Below, in pieces: positions 1 to 8,426 of a stretch of DNA of 64,000 bases. Each line of letters opens with the position of its first letter. The first letter of the stretch is position 1. A program made the position numbers and the translations under genes. The stretch covers positions 744,001-808,000 of the forward strand of contig CAWEGV010000012.1 of NCBI GenBank assembly GCA_963808615.1, read 5' to 3'. The stretch comes from Palsa-504 sp963808615. GTDB taxonomy: Bacteria; Actinomycetota; Actinomycetes; Streptosporangiales; Streptosporangiaceae. The notes below the pieces were generated by a model. It searched no databases and was not told where the DNA came from. It saw only the letters and a program-made list of their open reading frames with translations.

Positions 1-226
1 ACGCCTGACGGCTCGTCAACGACTCGGGCAGCCCCGAAACGACGTCGAAGGCCTCGCCCATCCTGGCCGCATGCCTCAGATCTGACAGGAAGTTCTCGGC
101 CTGCGCCTTGTTGCCGAGCGTGCGGGAATGCGGCACATGCCCGACCTTCCACCGGATCTCGTAGGTCCGTTTGGTCTTCGCCTTGCCGGGGCGGATCGCC
201 CAGAACTTCACGTCGTAAGACTTCAT
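1..226 (-). CDS. int: Tyrosine integrase, N-terminal fragment cut by window edge
   Basis: The reverse strand from an ATG at 226 reads MKSYDVKFWAIRPGKAKTKR and continues with a KRTYEIRWKVG-type segment to the window edge. This is the usual N-terminus of actinobacterial AICE tyrosine integrases, which integrate and excise the element at a tRNA gene. Only about 75 residues are visible, so the catalytic R-H-R-Y domain is not seen. The start overlaps the stop of the upstream excisionase gene (ATGA), which suggests translational coupling. The family call rests on the N-terminal pattern and on the neighbouring xis and rep genes. Confidence 0.8.
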   Translation of the reverse strand, partial: MKSYDVKFWAIRPGKAKTKRTYEIRWKVGHVPHSRTLGNKAQAENFLSDLRHAARMGEAFDVVSGLPESLTSRQA

Positions 227-423
227 GCGGCCCGTTCCTCACGGAGCCGGTCAAGCCATGCGTTCAGGTCACTGCGCCAGATGCGCAGCTCGCCGTTGGG
301 CAGCCGAATCGCTTCAGGCGCCTTACCCGTCTCGCGCCATCGGTAGAAGGTCCGCCGCGACACGTCGCCCAGGACAGCGAGCACCTGAGACACGGTCAGC
401 AGCTCGTCGCGCTGGTTCGCCAT
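223..423 (-). CDS. xis: Excisionase-like helix-turn-helix protein
   Basis: This 66-residue protein has the single winged HTH typical of AlpA/MerR-like excisionases: LLTVSQVLAVLGDVSRRTFY for the helix-turn-helix, then IRLPNGELRIWRSDLNAWL for the wing. It would bind att DNA and bias the integrase towards excision. A GGGAGG ribosome-binding site lies about 8 nt before the ATG. Its stop codon overlaps the integrase start. The same module, with a very similar LPNG(E/S)LR.RRS wing, occurs at 19120-19353 beside a second integrase, so the two are paralogues from different elements. Confidence 0.85.
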   Translation of the reverse strand: MANQRDELLTVSQVLAVLGDVSRRTFYRWRETGKAPEAIRLPNGELRIWRSDLNAWLDRLREERAA

Positions 424-2060
424 AAAGCAGCCCTCCCAACTGACCGCAGGTATCGCCTCGGTCCTGCTGCTCGGCGTCTAGCCTCGGCGAGCGCGGCCTG
501 CCATCGGGCGCGGTCGGCGACGGCGTGCAGCAGCCGCCGCGCGTGATCCATGTGGTCCGGGTCGCCCGGCGCGACCAGCTCCCAGCGGTACCGGGCCGGG
601 TCAGTTGCCGAAACACCAAGGGTCGACAGCAGCCATTGCTGGCGGTCGGCGCGGTGGTCGGCCAGGGTCTTGCCGGACCACTTGCGGGAGACCAGCACCC
701 GCCGCCCGGCGTAGCCCAGGTAAGCGGCGATGGTGCGCCTTGGACTTGCACCGTCCGGGCACCAGGCCGGGCCGGGCGTTCTTGGGCTGGACGCCGTACC
801 GCAGCCAGTTCGCGCAGGCCGGGGAGCATGGCTGGTACCGCAGCGCCTCGGCCAGCCGGGCGGCATGGGCGCGCTCAGGGTCGGTGTCGGCCTGGTGGCA
901 GTGGCCGACCTGCTTGGTCAGGTACTTGGTCAGGTAGCCGATGCACCGCGCCGCGTCCTTGGACCCGGCGAGCACGCCCTGGGCGTCAAACCTGGTCGCC
1001 GAACCGGGCCACGTGATGCGGCTGGTCATCCACGCCGATGGCGTCGAGGGCCTGGTCCCAGGTGGGCAAGATTTCCCCGGTGGCCGGGTCGAGGTAGTTC
1101 CGGGTGTGCTCGTCCCAGACCGGCAGCTGGTCGCCGTCGTATTTGACGGTCGAGGTGCCGGGCCACCAGACCTGGTGGTAGGTGGCGGCCAGCACGCGGC
1201 GGATCTCGGCCCGGGCCACCGTGCCGCGCATGGCGATGTGCACGTGCGGGGCGAGCCGTTTCTGCGGTTCGACGGCGGCGAAGTACTGCACGTCATAGCC
1301 CAGGTAACGGCGCAGATTCTGGATGAACCGGTCGAACAGCGCCGCGAAATGCAGCGCGTCGCGGGCGGCCCGATCGTAGTCGTAGGAGACTGGGTCGGCG
1401 GGTGCCCCGTCCTCGCCGATCCGGCCGTAGGACGGGCAGGTCAGCGTGACGAACAGGGAGGGGCGGAAGGTCTTGCCGTCCGGCGCGGTGTAGGTCTTGC
1501 CCACGGTCCGGGGGCTGACCTTACGGCGGGGCAGGTCCGGGGCATCTTGGCGGCGGCGGGTCGAGCGGTGCCGCCGGGCCGGACGGGCCGGGGCGGCCTT
1601 GCCGCGGATGCCTGCTCTCGTGATCTCGGCATCGAGCTCGCCGATGAGCTCGATCAAAGCCGTCGGTGTCCTGCCCGGCCGCCGCGGCCTGGTCGCGGCC
1701 TCGCTGGGCTTCGGCGCGCAGGGTGATCCACCATTTCTGGTCCTCGGTGGCCGGGCCGGGGGTGATGCCGGGCTCGTCCTCGAGGTGCCAGCCTTCCCGG
1801 CACTGCGCGGCCCGCAGCGTCTTGGCCCGCTCGCGCGCAGGGCGGGCACACCGAGTCCAGCGTGCTGCCCGCACGGCACGAGGACGGTGCTCGGTCTGGC
1901 CGGTGTCCCGGTCGGTGCGGCGCAGCTGGATCGGGCGGATGCAGGCGCCGTTCTCGACGGCCAGGTCCCGGAGAACGTCATGGGCCAGCGGCATGGCCAT
2001 CCGGTCGGCCCTGGTAACCCGGGTGCTCGTCATACCGGTCATCTGGGTTTCGGTCACCAC
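396..2060 (-). pseudogene. repSA: AICE replication initiator (RepSA-like), multiply frameshifted
   Basis: Adjacent reverse-frame segments add up to one pSAM2-type rolling-circle initiator. It starts at a GTG (2060) with CIRPIQLRRTDRDTG, continues through RAKTLRAAQCREGWH, then SLFVTLTCPSYGRIG with the His-rich LAPHVHIAMRG motif. It then changes frame to CIGYLTKYLTKQVGHCHQAD and ends with YLGYAGRRVLVSRKWSGKTL. LTLTCPSYG and PHVH are expected rolling-circle motifs. At least four or five frame changes are needed, so no intact protein is made as the sequence stands. The start overlaps the stop of the preceding ORF (2054). Whether this is decay or sequencing indels cannot be decided here, but the density is far above that of the intact genes elsewhere in the window. 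Confidence 0.8.
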
Positions 2061-2506
2061 TCACCACCTCGATCCTGTGGCCGGGCATGGGTACGGGCGG
2101 CCAGCACCGCGGCGATCTGCTCGGCGGCCAGGCCGTGGAAGTGCACGTGCTCGTGACGTTCCAGGCCCGGCCGTTCCGGGGATTCCGGGCGGACGAGGAG
2201 CCGGGCGTGCAGGTCTTCAACCGCCTGCCGCAGCGCGGCGATCTCCTCGTGGCGCAGGCTGTCATGGGCGGCGCCGGTCACCTGGGCGTGCCAGGCGGCC
2301 TGCTGGCACCGGTAGGCCAGCACCGCGCGGGTGATCCAGCCCGCGGCCCACAGCCCGGCGATGACCGCTACACCGGCCAGCAGGTAGGGCAGCACCTGGG
2401 CGATGGCTTCCGCGACGCCGATGGCCAGCATGGCACCGGCGCCGATCGCCACCGCGGCGCCAAGACCACCGCCGCCGTGCCCGTGGGTGTGCGCGCCGTC
2501 TTTCAC
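2054..2506 (-). CDS. Small AICE membrane protein between tra and rep
   Basis: A GTG start (2506) gives about 150 residues. There is a His/Gly-rich start (KDGAHTHGHGGGG), two hydrophobic helices around residues 15-60 (AAVAIGAGAMLAIGVAEAI and LPYLLAGVAVIAGLWAAGWI), then a charged coiled-coil-like tail with a HEHVHFHG His cluster. The start overlaps the upstream stop (GTGA) and the stop overlaps the rep start, so the gene sits in a tightly coupled operon. Its position matches small membrane or spread-type proteins of AICEs, but I do not recognise a named family. Unlike its neighbours it has no frameshift. Confidence 0.65.
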   Translation of the reverse strand: MKDGAHTHGHGGGGLGAAVAIGAGAMLAIGVAEAIAQVLPYLLAGVAVIAGLWAAGWITRAVLAYRCQQAAWHAQVTGAAHDSLRHEEIAALRQAVEDLHARLLVRPESPERPGLERHEHVHFHGLAAEQIAAVLAARTHARPQDRGGEW

Positions 2507-2660
2507 CACTGGTCTCCTTCCGGGTCGGCCTGCCAGGTGACAGACCAGCCGCAGCCGCACTCGTGCGGTGATCGACCCGTCGGCCTGGGTGCGCGCCTGC
2601 AGCAGGCTCGCCGCACAGCGGGCAGCAGTCATCGGTCTGCCACAGCACCGGGGCGGTCAC
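2503..2660 (-). pseudogene. Small zinc-ribbon-like AICE protein, frameshifted
   Basis: From a GTG at 2660 the reverse strand reads VTAPVLWQTDDCCPLCG. After two frame changes it ends ECGCGWSVTWQADPEGDQW followed by TGA at 2503. The two CxxC-type pairs look like a small zinc ribbon of about 50 residues, a common companion of FtsK-like tra genes in AICEs. The start overlaps the tra stop and the stop overlaps the next start (both GTGA), so the operon punctuation survives although the reading frame does not. Confidence 0.55.
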
Positions 2661-4118
2661 GCGGCAACCCCTTCCAGCTCGGGCAGCGGCCGGTGTCGCG
2701 GGCACCTGGTCGGCCATGTCGCGGATGTCGGCGTCGGTGACCCATCCGGCGCGGACCCGCACCGGGTCCGGGTCGGCTTCCAGCCGGACGAACGCCACCC
2801 CGGCGCCGGTGGCCGGGTCGGTGGAGATCAGCTCGCAGGCCGCGCCGCGGTCGCGGGCGCCGTCGCCGAGCACCATGTCGATCTGCTCGGGCTCATCGAG
2901 CCGCATGGCGATCCGGTCCGGGAACAGGTTCCGGATGGTGAGCACGTCCTTGCGCGGGTCCTGCAGCGCGGCCACCACGCAGTAGCCCACGGCCCGGCCC
3001 TGCGTGGTCAGGGTGGCCAGCGCGTTCATGATCCGCTCGCGGAGCTTGCGGTCGGGCTGGTAGGCGGTCAAGAAGGCGACCTCATCGACCAGGACCACGG
3101 TGAACGGGTGCTGCCGGGTGGGGGTGTGGTCCCGCTGCCGCCCGGCGAACTGGGCGGCGCGGGCCTGCATGTCGGCCACCGCGGCGTCCAGCATGGCGGC
3201 GATGGCGGCCGGGTGGGCGGCGTAGTGCCCGTGGGTGTCGAAGATGACCCGGCCGTAGGCCAGCTCCATCAGCTTGGGGTCGGCGGCCAGGACCCGGACC
3301 AGGCCTCGCGCATGAGCGGGCAGCATGGCCCGGATCAGGCCCCACAGCAGCGAGGCCTTCCCGGCGCCGGTGGCCCCGGCGACCAGGACGTGGGTGCCGT
3401 GCAGCCGGACCAGCCAGGGCAGCCCGTCCTCGCGGCGGCCGACCGGCAGCGCCTTGAGATCCGGGTGGGCGGGGATGGGCAGGGCGGGGAGGATGGCGGC
3501 CAGGGCGTCGCGGCGGACGAACTCCAGCACCACCGCGCCGGACCGGGCCGAGCGGATGCGGCACAGCAGGGCGCCGAACCCGTGGGCCAGGTTGTCGGCC
3601 CGCTTGGCGAAGTCGGCCGGCGCACTGGCCGGAGACCAGCCGGACCGCTACCCGGTCGGTATACCGGGTCGCGGTGACCTTGCCGAGCACGGGCATCAGG
3701 ATGCGGCCCCGGTACCAGGGCGCCAGGTCGGCGACGTTCATCACCGCTTCCCAGCGGCGCCGGTAGCACCACCAGGCCCGCCACTTGCCCCTCGCGGGCG
3801 CGGCCACGAAGCGGGTGAACGAGCCCGGCCAGTAGCACCGCCAGATCACCAGCACCAGCACGCGCCCATGCGGCCAGGGCGATGTCGGTGATCCAGCCGA
3901 TGCAGACCCAGATGCATCGCCATCAGCGCCAGCGCCGCGGTCGCGGCGACCGGGTGCCGGAAGATCATCCGGATGATCCAGGCCAGCAGCCGGGCCAGCT
4001 GGGCCAGGGCGATGATCCCGGCCGGGGTCCGGTAGACCGGGGCGCGAAAGACCGGCCGGGCGAACGGGTCGGGGTTGTAGATCTGGGCGAGCTGCTCGCC
4101 GGTCACCACCTTGCGCAT
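2657..4118 (-). pseudogene. traSA: FtsK/SpoIIIE-type transfer ATPase (TraSA-like), frameshifted
   Basis: The gene starts at ATG 4118 (MRKVVTGEQLAQIYNPDPFA). Two hydrophobic membrane segments follow, then WYRGRILMPVLGKVTATRYT, a frame change near 3620, then GTHVLVAGATGAGKASLLW (Walker A), TVVLVDEVAFL (Walker B) and LTTQGRAVGYCVVAALQDPR. A further shift near 2700 restores an end reading PLPELEGVAA. This is the double-stranded DNA translocase that moves AICEs between mycelia. At least three frame changes are needed (near 3850-3890, 3620 and 2700). Walker A has Ala where Gly is common (GKAS rather than GKGS). The start overlaps the preceding 36-codon ORF. Confidence 0.8.
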
Positions 4119-4213
4119 ACGCTGGTCACCTCTTTCGTGCCAGTCACGGGAGAGAACACAGGGGCGGCCGGAGGTACCAGCTCCAGCCGCCCCGCCTGCA
4201 TCTGCGTTGCCAT
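4103..4213 (-). CDS. 36-codon ORF translationally coupled to the transfer gene
   Basis: An ATG at 4213 overlaps the stop of the upstream gene, and the stop at 4103 lies 15 nt inside the tra start at 4118. The peptide MATQMQAGRLELVPPAAPVF and its short tail have no recognisable domain. The exact fit between two coupled genes, and similar tiny ORFs before tra in AICEs, argue that it is translated. Its function is unknown. Confidence 0.45.
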   Translation of the reverse strand: MATQMQAGRLELVPPAAPVFSPVTGTKEVTSVCARW

Positions 4214-4537
4214 CACGCGGCCTGCCCGGCTGTGTCCTGGGGACCTGTCGCGGGCTGGTGACCGGCGGCCGCGCGGCGTTCCAGCTCGGCCACGTATTCG
4301 AGCGACCGCCTGGGCCAGCAGGCGGGCCATCAGCAAGTCCTCATCGGTGACCTGGCTGCGGTCGGCGACGCGTGATGGACATATCGATGTGCTGGTCCTT
4401 GATGGCCAGGATCGGCGCGATGTCGTCGTAGGTGTAGCAGCCGATGTAGCTGCTGGCCGGTCAGCCGTGCATGAACGAGGCCACCTGGGCCACGCCGTTC
4501 GGCTTCGAACCGGACCTGCGCGCTGGAGGCCGGTCAT
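4213..4537 (-). pseudogene. Small AICE conserved protein, frameshifted
   Basis: The ATG at 4537 follows an AGGAGG site by about 8 nt. Coding-looking pieces lie in different frames: SYIGCYTYDDIAPILAIKD, then RSQVTDEDLLMARLLAQ, then YVAELERRAAAGHQPATGPQ ending at the TGA at 4213. Together they suggest an originally intact acidic protein of about 105 residues. I recognise no domain. The start overlaps the previous stop and the stop overlaps the next start. Confidence 0.5.
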
Positions 4538-4889
4538 GCCGTGACCTCCTGCCGGGCATGGCACCAGATCCGCCTGGCCCGGGCCGTCCTCCAGCGCAGC
4601 CTCGGCCTTGGCGGTCAAGCGTGAACGGGGTCGGCGCGTCCGGCAGCGAGGGCAGGCCCCGGTACCGGCGCTCGACCGCGACCGCGTAGGCCCACGCCTT
4701 GGCCGCGAGCTGCCGGGCGAACTCGACGTGCCCGGCCTCCAGCTGCTCGGGCAGCGTGAGGGTGACCAGCAGCACCGAGTGCCCTGTGGCGATGGTCAGC
4801 AGCGGAGTCCGGTACTGGTAGCGCAGGAACACCACTCCGGCCTTCGTATCGACCGGGAGCGCCAGCGCCGGGACACGCCGGGCCGTCAC
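4534..4889 (-). pseudogene. AICE hypothetical protein, frameshifted
   Basis: From a GTG at 4889 the reading is VTARRVPALALPVDTKAGVV, YRTPLLTIATGHSVLLVTLT and RQLAAKAWAYAVAVERRYRG. The frame then changes to TAKAEAALEDGPGQADL, and a second change gives CHARQEVTA before the TGA at 4534. The start overlaps the pra stop (GTGA). This is a conserved-looking AICE ORF of about 115 residues with no domain I can name. Two frame changes break it. Confidence 0.5.
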
Positions 4890-5345
4890 GCCGCGTCCTT
4901 GTGATGGTCGGGTGCCGGGCGGGACGGCAGCCGCGAGGGGGCGCGGACCCCGGTGGCCTTCAGCGAGTAGGCCAGCCGGGCCTTGCACTTGCCTTTGCCG
5001 TCGCCGTTGCCGCCGCCCTGGCACCGCGAGGCGTCCACGTACGGGATGGCCTGCATGCCCTCGAACTCGACCGGGATGAACGGCGACCCGGCCATGTTGT
5101 CAGGCAGCACCGGCTGGTACTGCGGCGGCGATCTTGACTTTGACTGTGCGCTGCCGGGTCTCGGGGTCGGGGTTGATCACCTCGATGACCCACAGCGGCA
5201 GGCCGGTGGCCTTGTCCTCCTGCTGGATGATCCGGTCGGCGCTGGACCGGTCGAAGTCCCGCACCTTCTCGACGGGACTGGCGGCGTACGCGCCGGACGG
5301 GAACACTGCCCCGAATTCCACCGGGAACGGACCTAGAACTGGCAT
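4886..5345 (-). pseudogene. pra: Pra-like activator of AICE replication/integration/excision, one frameshift
   Basis: Two reverse-strand pieces abut at about 5105. The N-terminal part begins MPVLGPFPVEFGAVFPSGAY and contains PLWVIEVINPDPETRQRTVK. The C-terminal part has PFIPVEFEGMQAIPYVDASR and KCKARLAYSLKATG. This order and these motifs match the pSAM2 Pra family (plasmid replication, integration and excision activator). Its promoter region holds a hairpin (5366-5386) and three KorSA-type operator copies, as expected for pra being the repressed switch gene. A single indel near 5105 separates the halves. Confidence 0.8.
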
Positions 5346-5365
5346 GTGCTATCTCCTTGAGTCGC

Positions 5366-5386
5366 GGTTCCGCCCCTTGCGGAACC
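5366..5386 (-). promoter_or_regulatory. Perfect 8-bp hairpin in the pra leader
   Basis: GGTTCCGC at 5366-5373 pairs exactly with GCGGAACC at 5379-5386 around a 5-nt loop. On the reverse strand it lies a few bases upstream of the AAGGAGAT ribosome-binding site of pra, so it could affect translation or transcript stability. No U-run follows, so it is not a typical terminator. Confidence 0.5.
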
Positions 5387-5391
5387 TCTTA

Positions 5392-5450
5392 CTGTCCTAG
5401 AACAGTCTTTCTGTCCTAGGACACTTCTGTCAATCACTGTCATAGGGCAG
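5392..5450. promoter_or_regulatory. Three KorSA-type operators between pra and the GntR gene
   Basis: Three related 14-mers occur: CTGTCCTAGAACAG (5392), CTGTCCTAGGACAC (5411) and CTGTCATAGGGCAG (5437). The middle copy contains the perfect palindrome TGTCCTAGGACA. They sit between the divergent pra gene and the GntR/KorSA-like gene, where KorSA of pSAM2 binds to repress pra and itself. Binding is inferred from position and symmetry. Confidence 0.7.
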
Positions 5451-5454
5451 ATGG

Positions 5455-5470
5455 CTACACTTGGCTCGTG
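5455..5470 (+). promoter_or_regulatory. Probable -10 box and leaderless GTG start of the GntR gene
   Basis: TACACT at 5455-5460 lies 7 nt before the GTG at 5468 and directly after the third operator. That spacing would place transcription initiation at or next to the start codon, a leaderless arrangement common in actinobacterial regulators. No ribosome-binding site is visible. Confidence 0.45.
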
Positions 5471-5838
5471 GCGCCCCCGAACGCAGACCGCACCGCCAGC
5501 AGGCAAGTCGCGGATACCCTCAGAGCCCAGATAGAGAGCGGTGCATACCCTCCCGGCAGCAAGATCCCGTCGTACCGGCAGCTGCGGGACGCTCATCACG
5601 TCGCCCAGAACACCGCCCAGGCCGCCGTCGTTTGCTCGCAGCCGAGGGCCTGGTCGAGATCCGGCCAGCAAGCGGCGCGTACGTCCGCAGTGTGCCCGAC
5701 GGCAAGAACCCGAGCTTGCGGGATGAGCTGGCCGACCTCCGGGCCGCCCTGCGACGCAGCAAGCAAGACCTGGCCGCAGCCGAGACGACGGTAGCCAGCC
5801 TGCTGGCCCGGCTCCCGGCCGAGGGACAAGCCCCGTGA
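5468..5838 (+). pseudogene. korSA: GntR-family regulator (KorSA-like), one frameshift
   Basis: The GTG at 5468 gives a winged-helix N-terminus: TASRQVADTLRAQIESGAYP, GSKIPSYRQLRDAHHVAQNT. After a frame change near 5630 the reading continues LLAAEGLVEIRPASGAYVRS and ends in a coiled-coil-like tail (LRRSKQDLAAAETTVASLL). This is the size and architecture of KorSA, the GntR repressor of pSAM2 pra. The operators immediately upstream support that role. If the frameshift is real, the element would be de-repressed. Confidence 0.75.
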
Positions 5839-5940
5839 TGCGCCAGGCGCGACACCCTCAGCTGCTGTCACCGTCGCCGATCGGTTCTCGCTCACATCTT
5901 CAGGCTGGCGGCGGCCAGGCCTCGCGGCCAGGCAACCACC

Positions 5941-5973
5941 ATGCAACAGCAGTGCAACAGCGGTGCAATCCGG
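5941..5973. repeat. Three 11-bp direct repeats upstream of the XRE gene
   Basis: The units ATGCAACAGCA, GTGCAACAGCG and GTGCAATCCGG run head to tail at 5941, 5952 and 5963. The 11-bp period puts them on one face of the helix, suggesting cooperative binding of a regulator. The likely candidate is the XRE protein encoded 26 bp downstream, but iteron-like replication sites look similar. Confidence 0.5.
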
Positions 5974-5998
5974 ACTGTGACCGGCAACAAACTAAAAC

Positions 5999-7276
5999 AT
6001 GAACATGGTGGCCTCGTGGACAGGCGGGCGCGCTGACACCTTGCGCCAGGCGCTGCGCATGACCAACGAGGCCTTCGCCGAGCACCTGGGCGTCGCCGTC
6101 CGCACGGTCGCGTACTGGCGGGCACGGCCCGATGTCATCCTCCGGCCCGTCACGCACCAGATACTCGATGTCGCGCTGGCACGGGCACCCGAGCAGGTCC
6201 GCGCCCACTTCGGGCTACTGCTCGCCGAGCGCGAGCACGGCCAGGCACCGTCCCTGACCGGCTCGCCGACCTCGCTACCTGATGACATTGCGAGCCTGAC
6301 GGCCTGGATCACGTCGAGCAATACCAGCGACCAGGCGATCGAGCACATCGACCAGGCGGCCGTCGCCTTCGCCGACCTGCACACCCAGGTCACACCTCGC
6401 CGCGTCCTGGCCGACGTGCTCCAACTCCACGGCCAGACGCAGGCACTGCTACGCAGCGGCAAGCAGCGGCTCCGGCAGACCCGCGAGCTGATCCGGATCG
6501 ACGGCGACCTACTCGCCCACGCCAGCGTCCTGCTTGGCGACCTCGGGCAGGACCGGGCCGCCCGCAATTATGGCAAGGCCGCCGTGATCGGCATGCAAGA
6601 AGCCGGAACCAGCCAGGCCAAGGCCTGGTATGCGCTGGCCAAGACAGCCCGCTGGTAGCACGACTATGCCGAAGCCGCGGATCTGGCCCTGCGCGGCTTC
6701 GAAGACGGCCCGGTCAGCCCGATGAGCGTCCAGCTGGCCTACTACGAGGCCAACGCCGCGGCGCTGGCCGGGGACCGGGCGCGGGCCAGGACCGCGCTGG
6801 CCCGGGCCGAACGGATCGCCGACGCCCGGACCGGCGCCGACACGGGAACCTCGCCCTGGTCTTTCTCCCCGGAACGGCAAGCGATCTTCGCGCTCTCAGT
6901 CGCGCTGCGCACAGGCGATGCCGACGGCGCGCTGCGGGCAGCACTAGCGGCCGATCAGGGGTGGGCGGCCGGAGATCCGCACATCCCCGGCACCTGGGCG
7001 CAGGTACGGATCGGCGCGGCCATTGCCCACCTGCTCCAGGGCTCACTCGACTGCTCGGTCGAGCAAGTAACGCCCATGCTGGCGATGCCTCCCGAATTCC
7101 GCATCGCCACCGTCACCGGCTGGCTTGCCGACCTTGACCAGCACCTCTCCGGTCAGCGCTACGCCCGCAGCCGGACCGCATCCACCCTGCGGCAGCAAAT
7201 CCGCGACTTCAGCCTCAATGCGCTACCACGACACGCCACCAGGGAGGCCGGATGCCAACGCTGGCAGCACAGATGA
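5999..7276 (+). pseudogene. XRE-type regulator with TPR-like C-terminus, interrupted by in-frame TAG
   Basis: The N-terminus contains an HTH (LRQALRMTNEAFAEHLGVAV then RTVAYWRARPD). It is followed by alpha-helical repeats with TPR-like spacing (DLLAHASVLLGDLGQDRAAR, MSVQLAYYEANAAALAGDRA). The frame is open from 5999 to 7276 except for one TAG at 6656-6658 after TARW. The coding pattern resumes immediately after it (HDYAEAADLALRGFEDG). Such XRE-TPR proteins are common actinomycete regulators. Two separate proteins (220 and 185 residues) would result unless the stop is suppressed or erroneous. The 11-bp repeats upstream may be its operator. Confidence 0.7.
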
Positions 7277-7336
7277 TCGACCGCTGGCACAACCGGGCAG
7301 AGCCAGAGGCCAGGCGAAAGCATCGTCTACTGGCAC

Positions 7337-7897
7337 ATGCTCATGCACGATCATCCGCAGGTCGTAGACCTGGCACGAGACGCCCAGCAGCGGCTAGCCC
7401 GGTTCCCCGGACTGCACATGACACCGCTGGAACGACTGCACATGACCACGCTGGTGGCCGGGCCTGCCGATCACTTCTCCCAAGACCAGCTGCGGCAGAT
7501 GATCAAGGCAGCCTCGGCGATCCTGGCCGACACTCTCGCCGTTACCGTCACCATCGGGGGCATCGTGTATCACCCCGAGGCCATCATGTTCGACGTGAAG
7601 CCCAAGCGGGCACTGGCGAGTATCCATGACGCCGTGCAAGCAGCGACACGGACCGTGACCGACGGGCGCGACCCGGACAGCACCTCGCCTCGCTGGATTC
7701 CGCACGTCACCGTCTGCTATAGCACCGCAGAGCAGGCCATGGCACCCATCATCACGGCCCTCGGGCCGGACCACCGCGAATGCCAGATCCAGATCAGCAC
7801 GGTCAGCCTCATCATCCAGCGCGGCCCCGAACGGCTCTGGGACTGGCGCGCGATCGGAGCCGTCCACCTTCCGGCTCCTGCCCAGACGCAGGCCTGA
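7337..7897 (+). CDS. 2'-5' RNA ligase/2H phosphoesterase-like protein
   Basis: The protein has the two HxT motifs that define the 2H phosphoesterase superfamily: LERLHMTTLV near residue 34 and RWIPHVTVCYS near residue 118. Family members ligate or cleave 2'-5' phosphodiester bonds or cyclic phosphates in RNA. About 186 residues are open from the ATG at 7337. An additional start at 7252 (MPTLAAQMIDRWH) is in another frame, and GESIVYWHM just before 7337 looks coding, so the true N-terminus may be broken by an indel near 7300. It follows the XRE/TPR gene directly on the same strand, possibly as a unit. Confidence 0.75.
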   Translation: MLMHDHPQVVDLARDAQQRLARFPGLHMTPLERLHMTTLVAGPADHFSQDQLRQMIKAASAILADTLAVTVTIGGIVYHPEAIMFDVKPKRALASIHDAVQAATRTVTDGRDPDSTSPRWIPHVTVCYSTAEQAMAPIITALGPDHRECQIQISTVSLIIQRGPERLWDWRAIGAVHLPAPAQTQA

Positions 7898-7953
7898 CTG
7901 CCCAGAGCCCGGCCCGCGGGCCCCGGACCGGCGCGGGGACGGGACAGGTGGCA

Positions 7954-8151
7954 GGCTTGCTATAGCTCGCTCAGCGGTATATAACATCTACATGGCCATA
8001 CGCGCAACGCAAGAAGCGACCGTCATGATCCTCACCGCGCTGGCCAACGGCGGGCTTGCCATAGCTCGCTCAGCGGTATATAACATCTACATGGCCACGC
8101 GGGCGATGCAGGAAGCGACCTTCATGATCCTCACCGCGCTGGCCGACGGCG
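7954..8151 (+). repeat. 99-bp tandem duplication covering the padR promoter and gene start
   Basis: Copy 1 (7954-8052) and copy 2 (8053-8151) share GGCTTGCTATAGCTCGCTCA-type sequence, then TATATAACATCTACATGGCC, then the first about 20 codons, with about ten differences. The unit is 33 codons long, so the upstream copy stays in frame with padR. Both copies contain an ATG at the same relative position (7992 and 8091) and the same AT-rich TATATAACAT segment. Confidence 0.9.
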
Positions 8152-8426
8152 CCCAGCACGGCTACGGGATCCTCACCGACGTCCGGGACATCTCCGGCGG
8201 CCAGGTCCGGCTCCGCGCCGGGACCCTGTACATGGCCCTGGACCGGCTCCGCGCCGACGAGCTGATCGCGGTGGACCGCGAAGAGGTCGTAGACGGGCGG
8301 CTGCGCCGCTACTACCGGCTCACCCCCGCGGGCACCAAGGTCCTCGCCGATGAGGCGGCCCGGCTGCAGGCCCACGCCGCCGTGGCACTGAAGCGGCTGA
8401 ACCTGGCCGGGGGGATGGCGACATGA
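8091..8426 (+). CDS. PadR-family transcriptional regulator
   Basis: The PadR winged helix is clear: MATRAMQEATFMILTALADG, AQHGYGILTDVRD, RAGTLYMALDRLRADELIAV and GRLRRYYRLTPAG. About 111 residues from ATG 8091 is the usual length. A longer in-frame start at 7992 lies in the duplicated upstream copy and would add 33 residues. The stop overlaps the start of the next gene (ATGA), as usual for PadR and a membrane partner. PadR proteins repress their own operon and respond to small molecules. The duplicated promoter may change dosage or autoregulation. Confidence 0.88.
   Translation: MATRAMQEATFMILTALADGAQHGYGILTDVRDISGGQVRLRAGTLYMALDRLRADELIAVDREEVVDGRLRRYYRLTPAGTKVLADEAARLQAHAAVALKRLNLAGGMAT

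Noticed and set aside
396..2060. Programmed frameshifting in the rep gene
   Set aside because: There are too many frame changes in both directions without slippery sites; decay or sequencing error is simpler.
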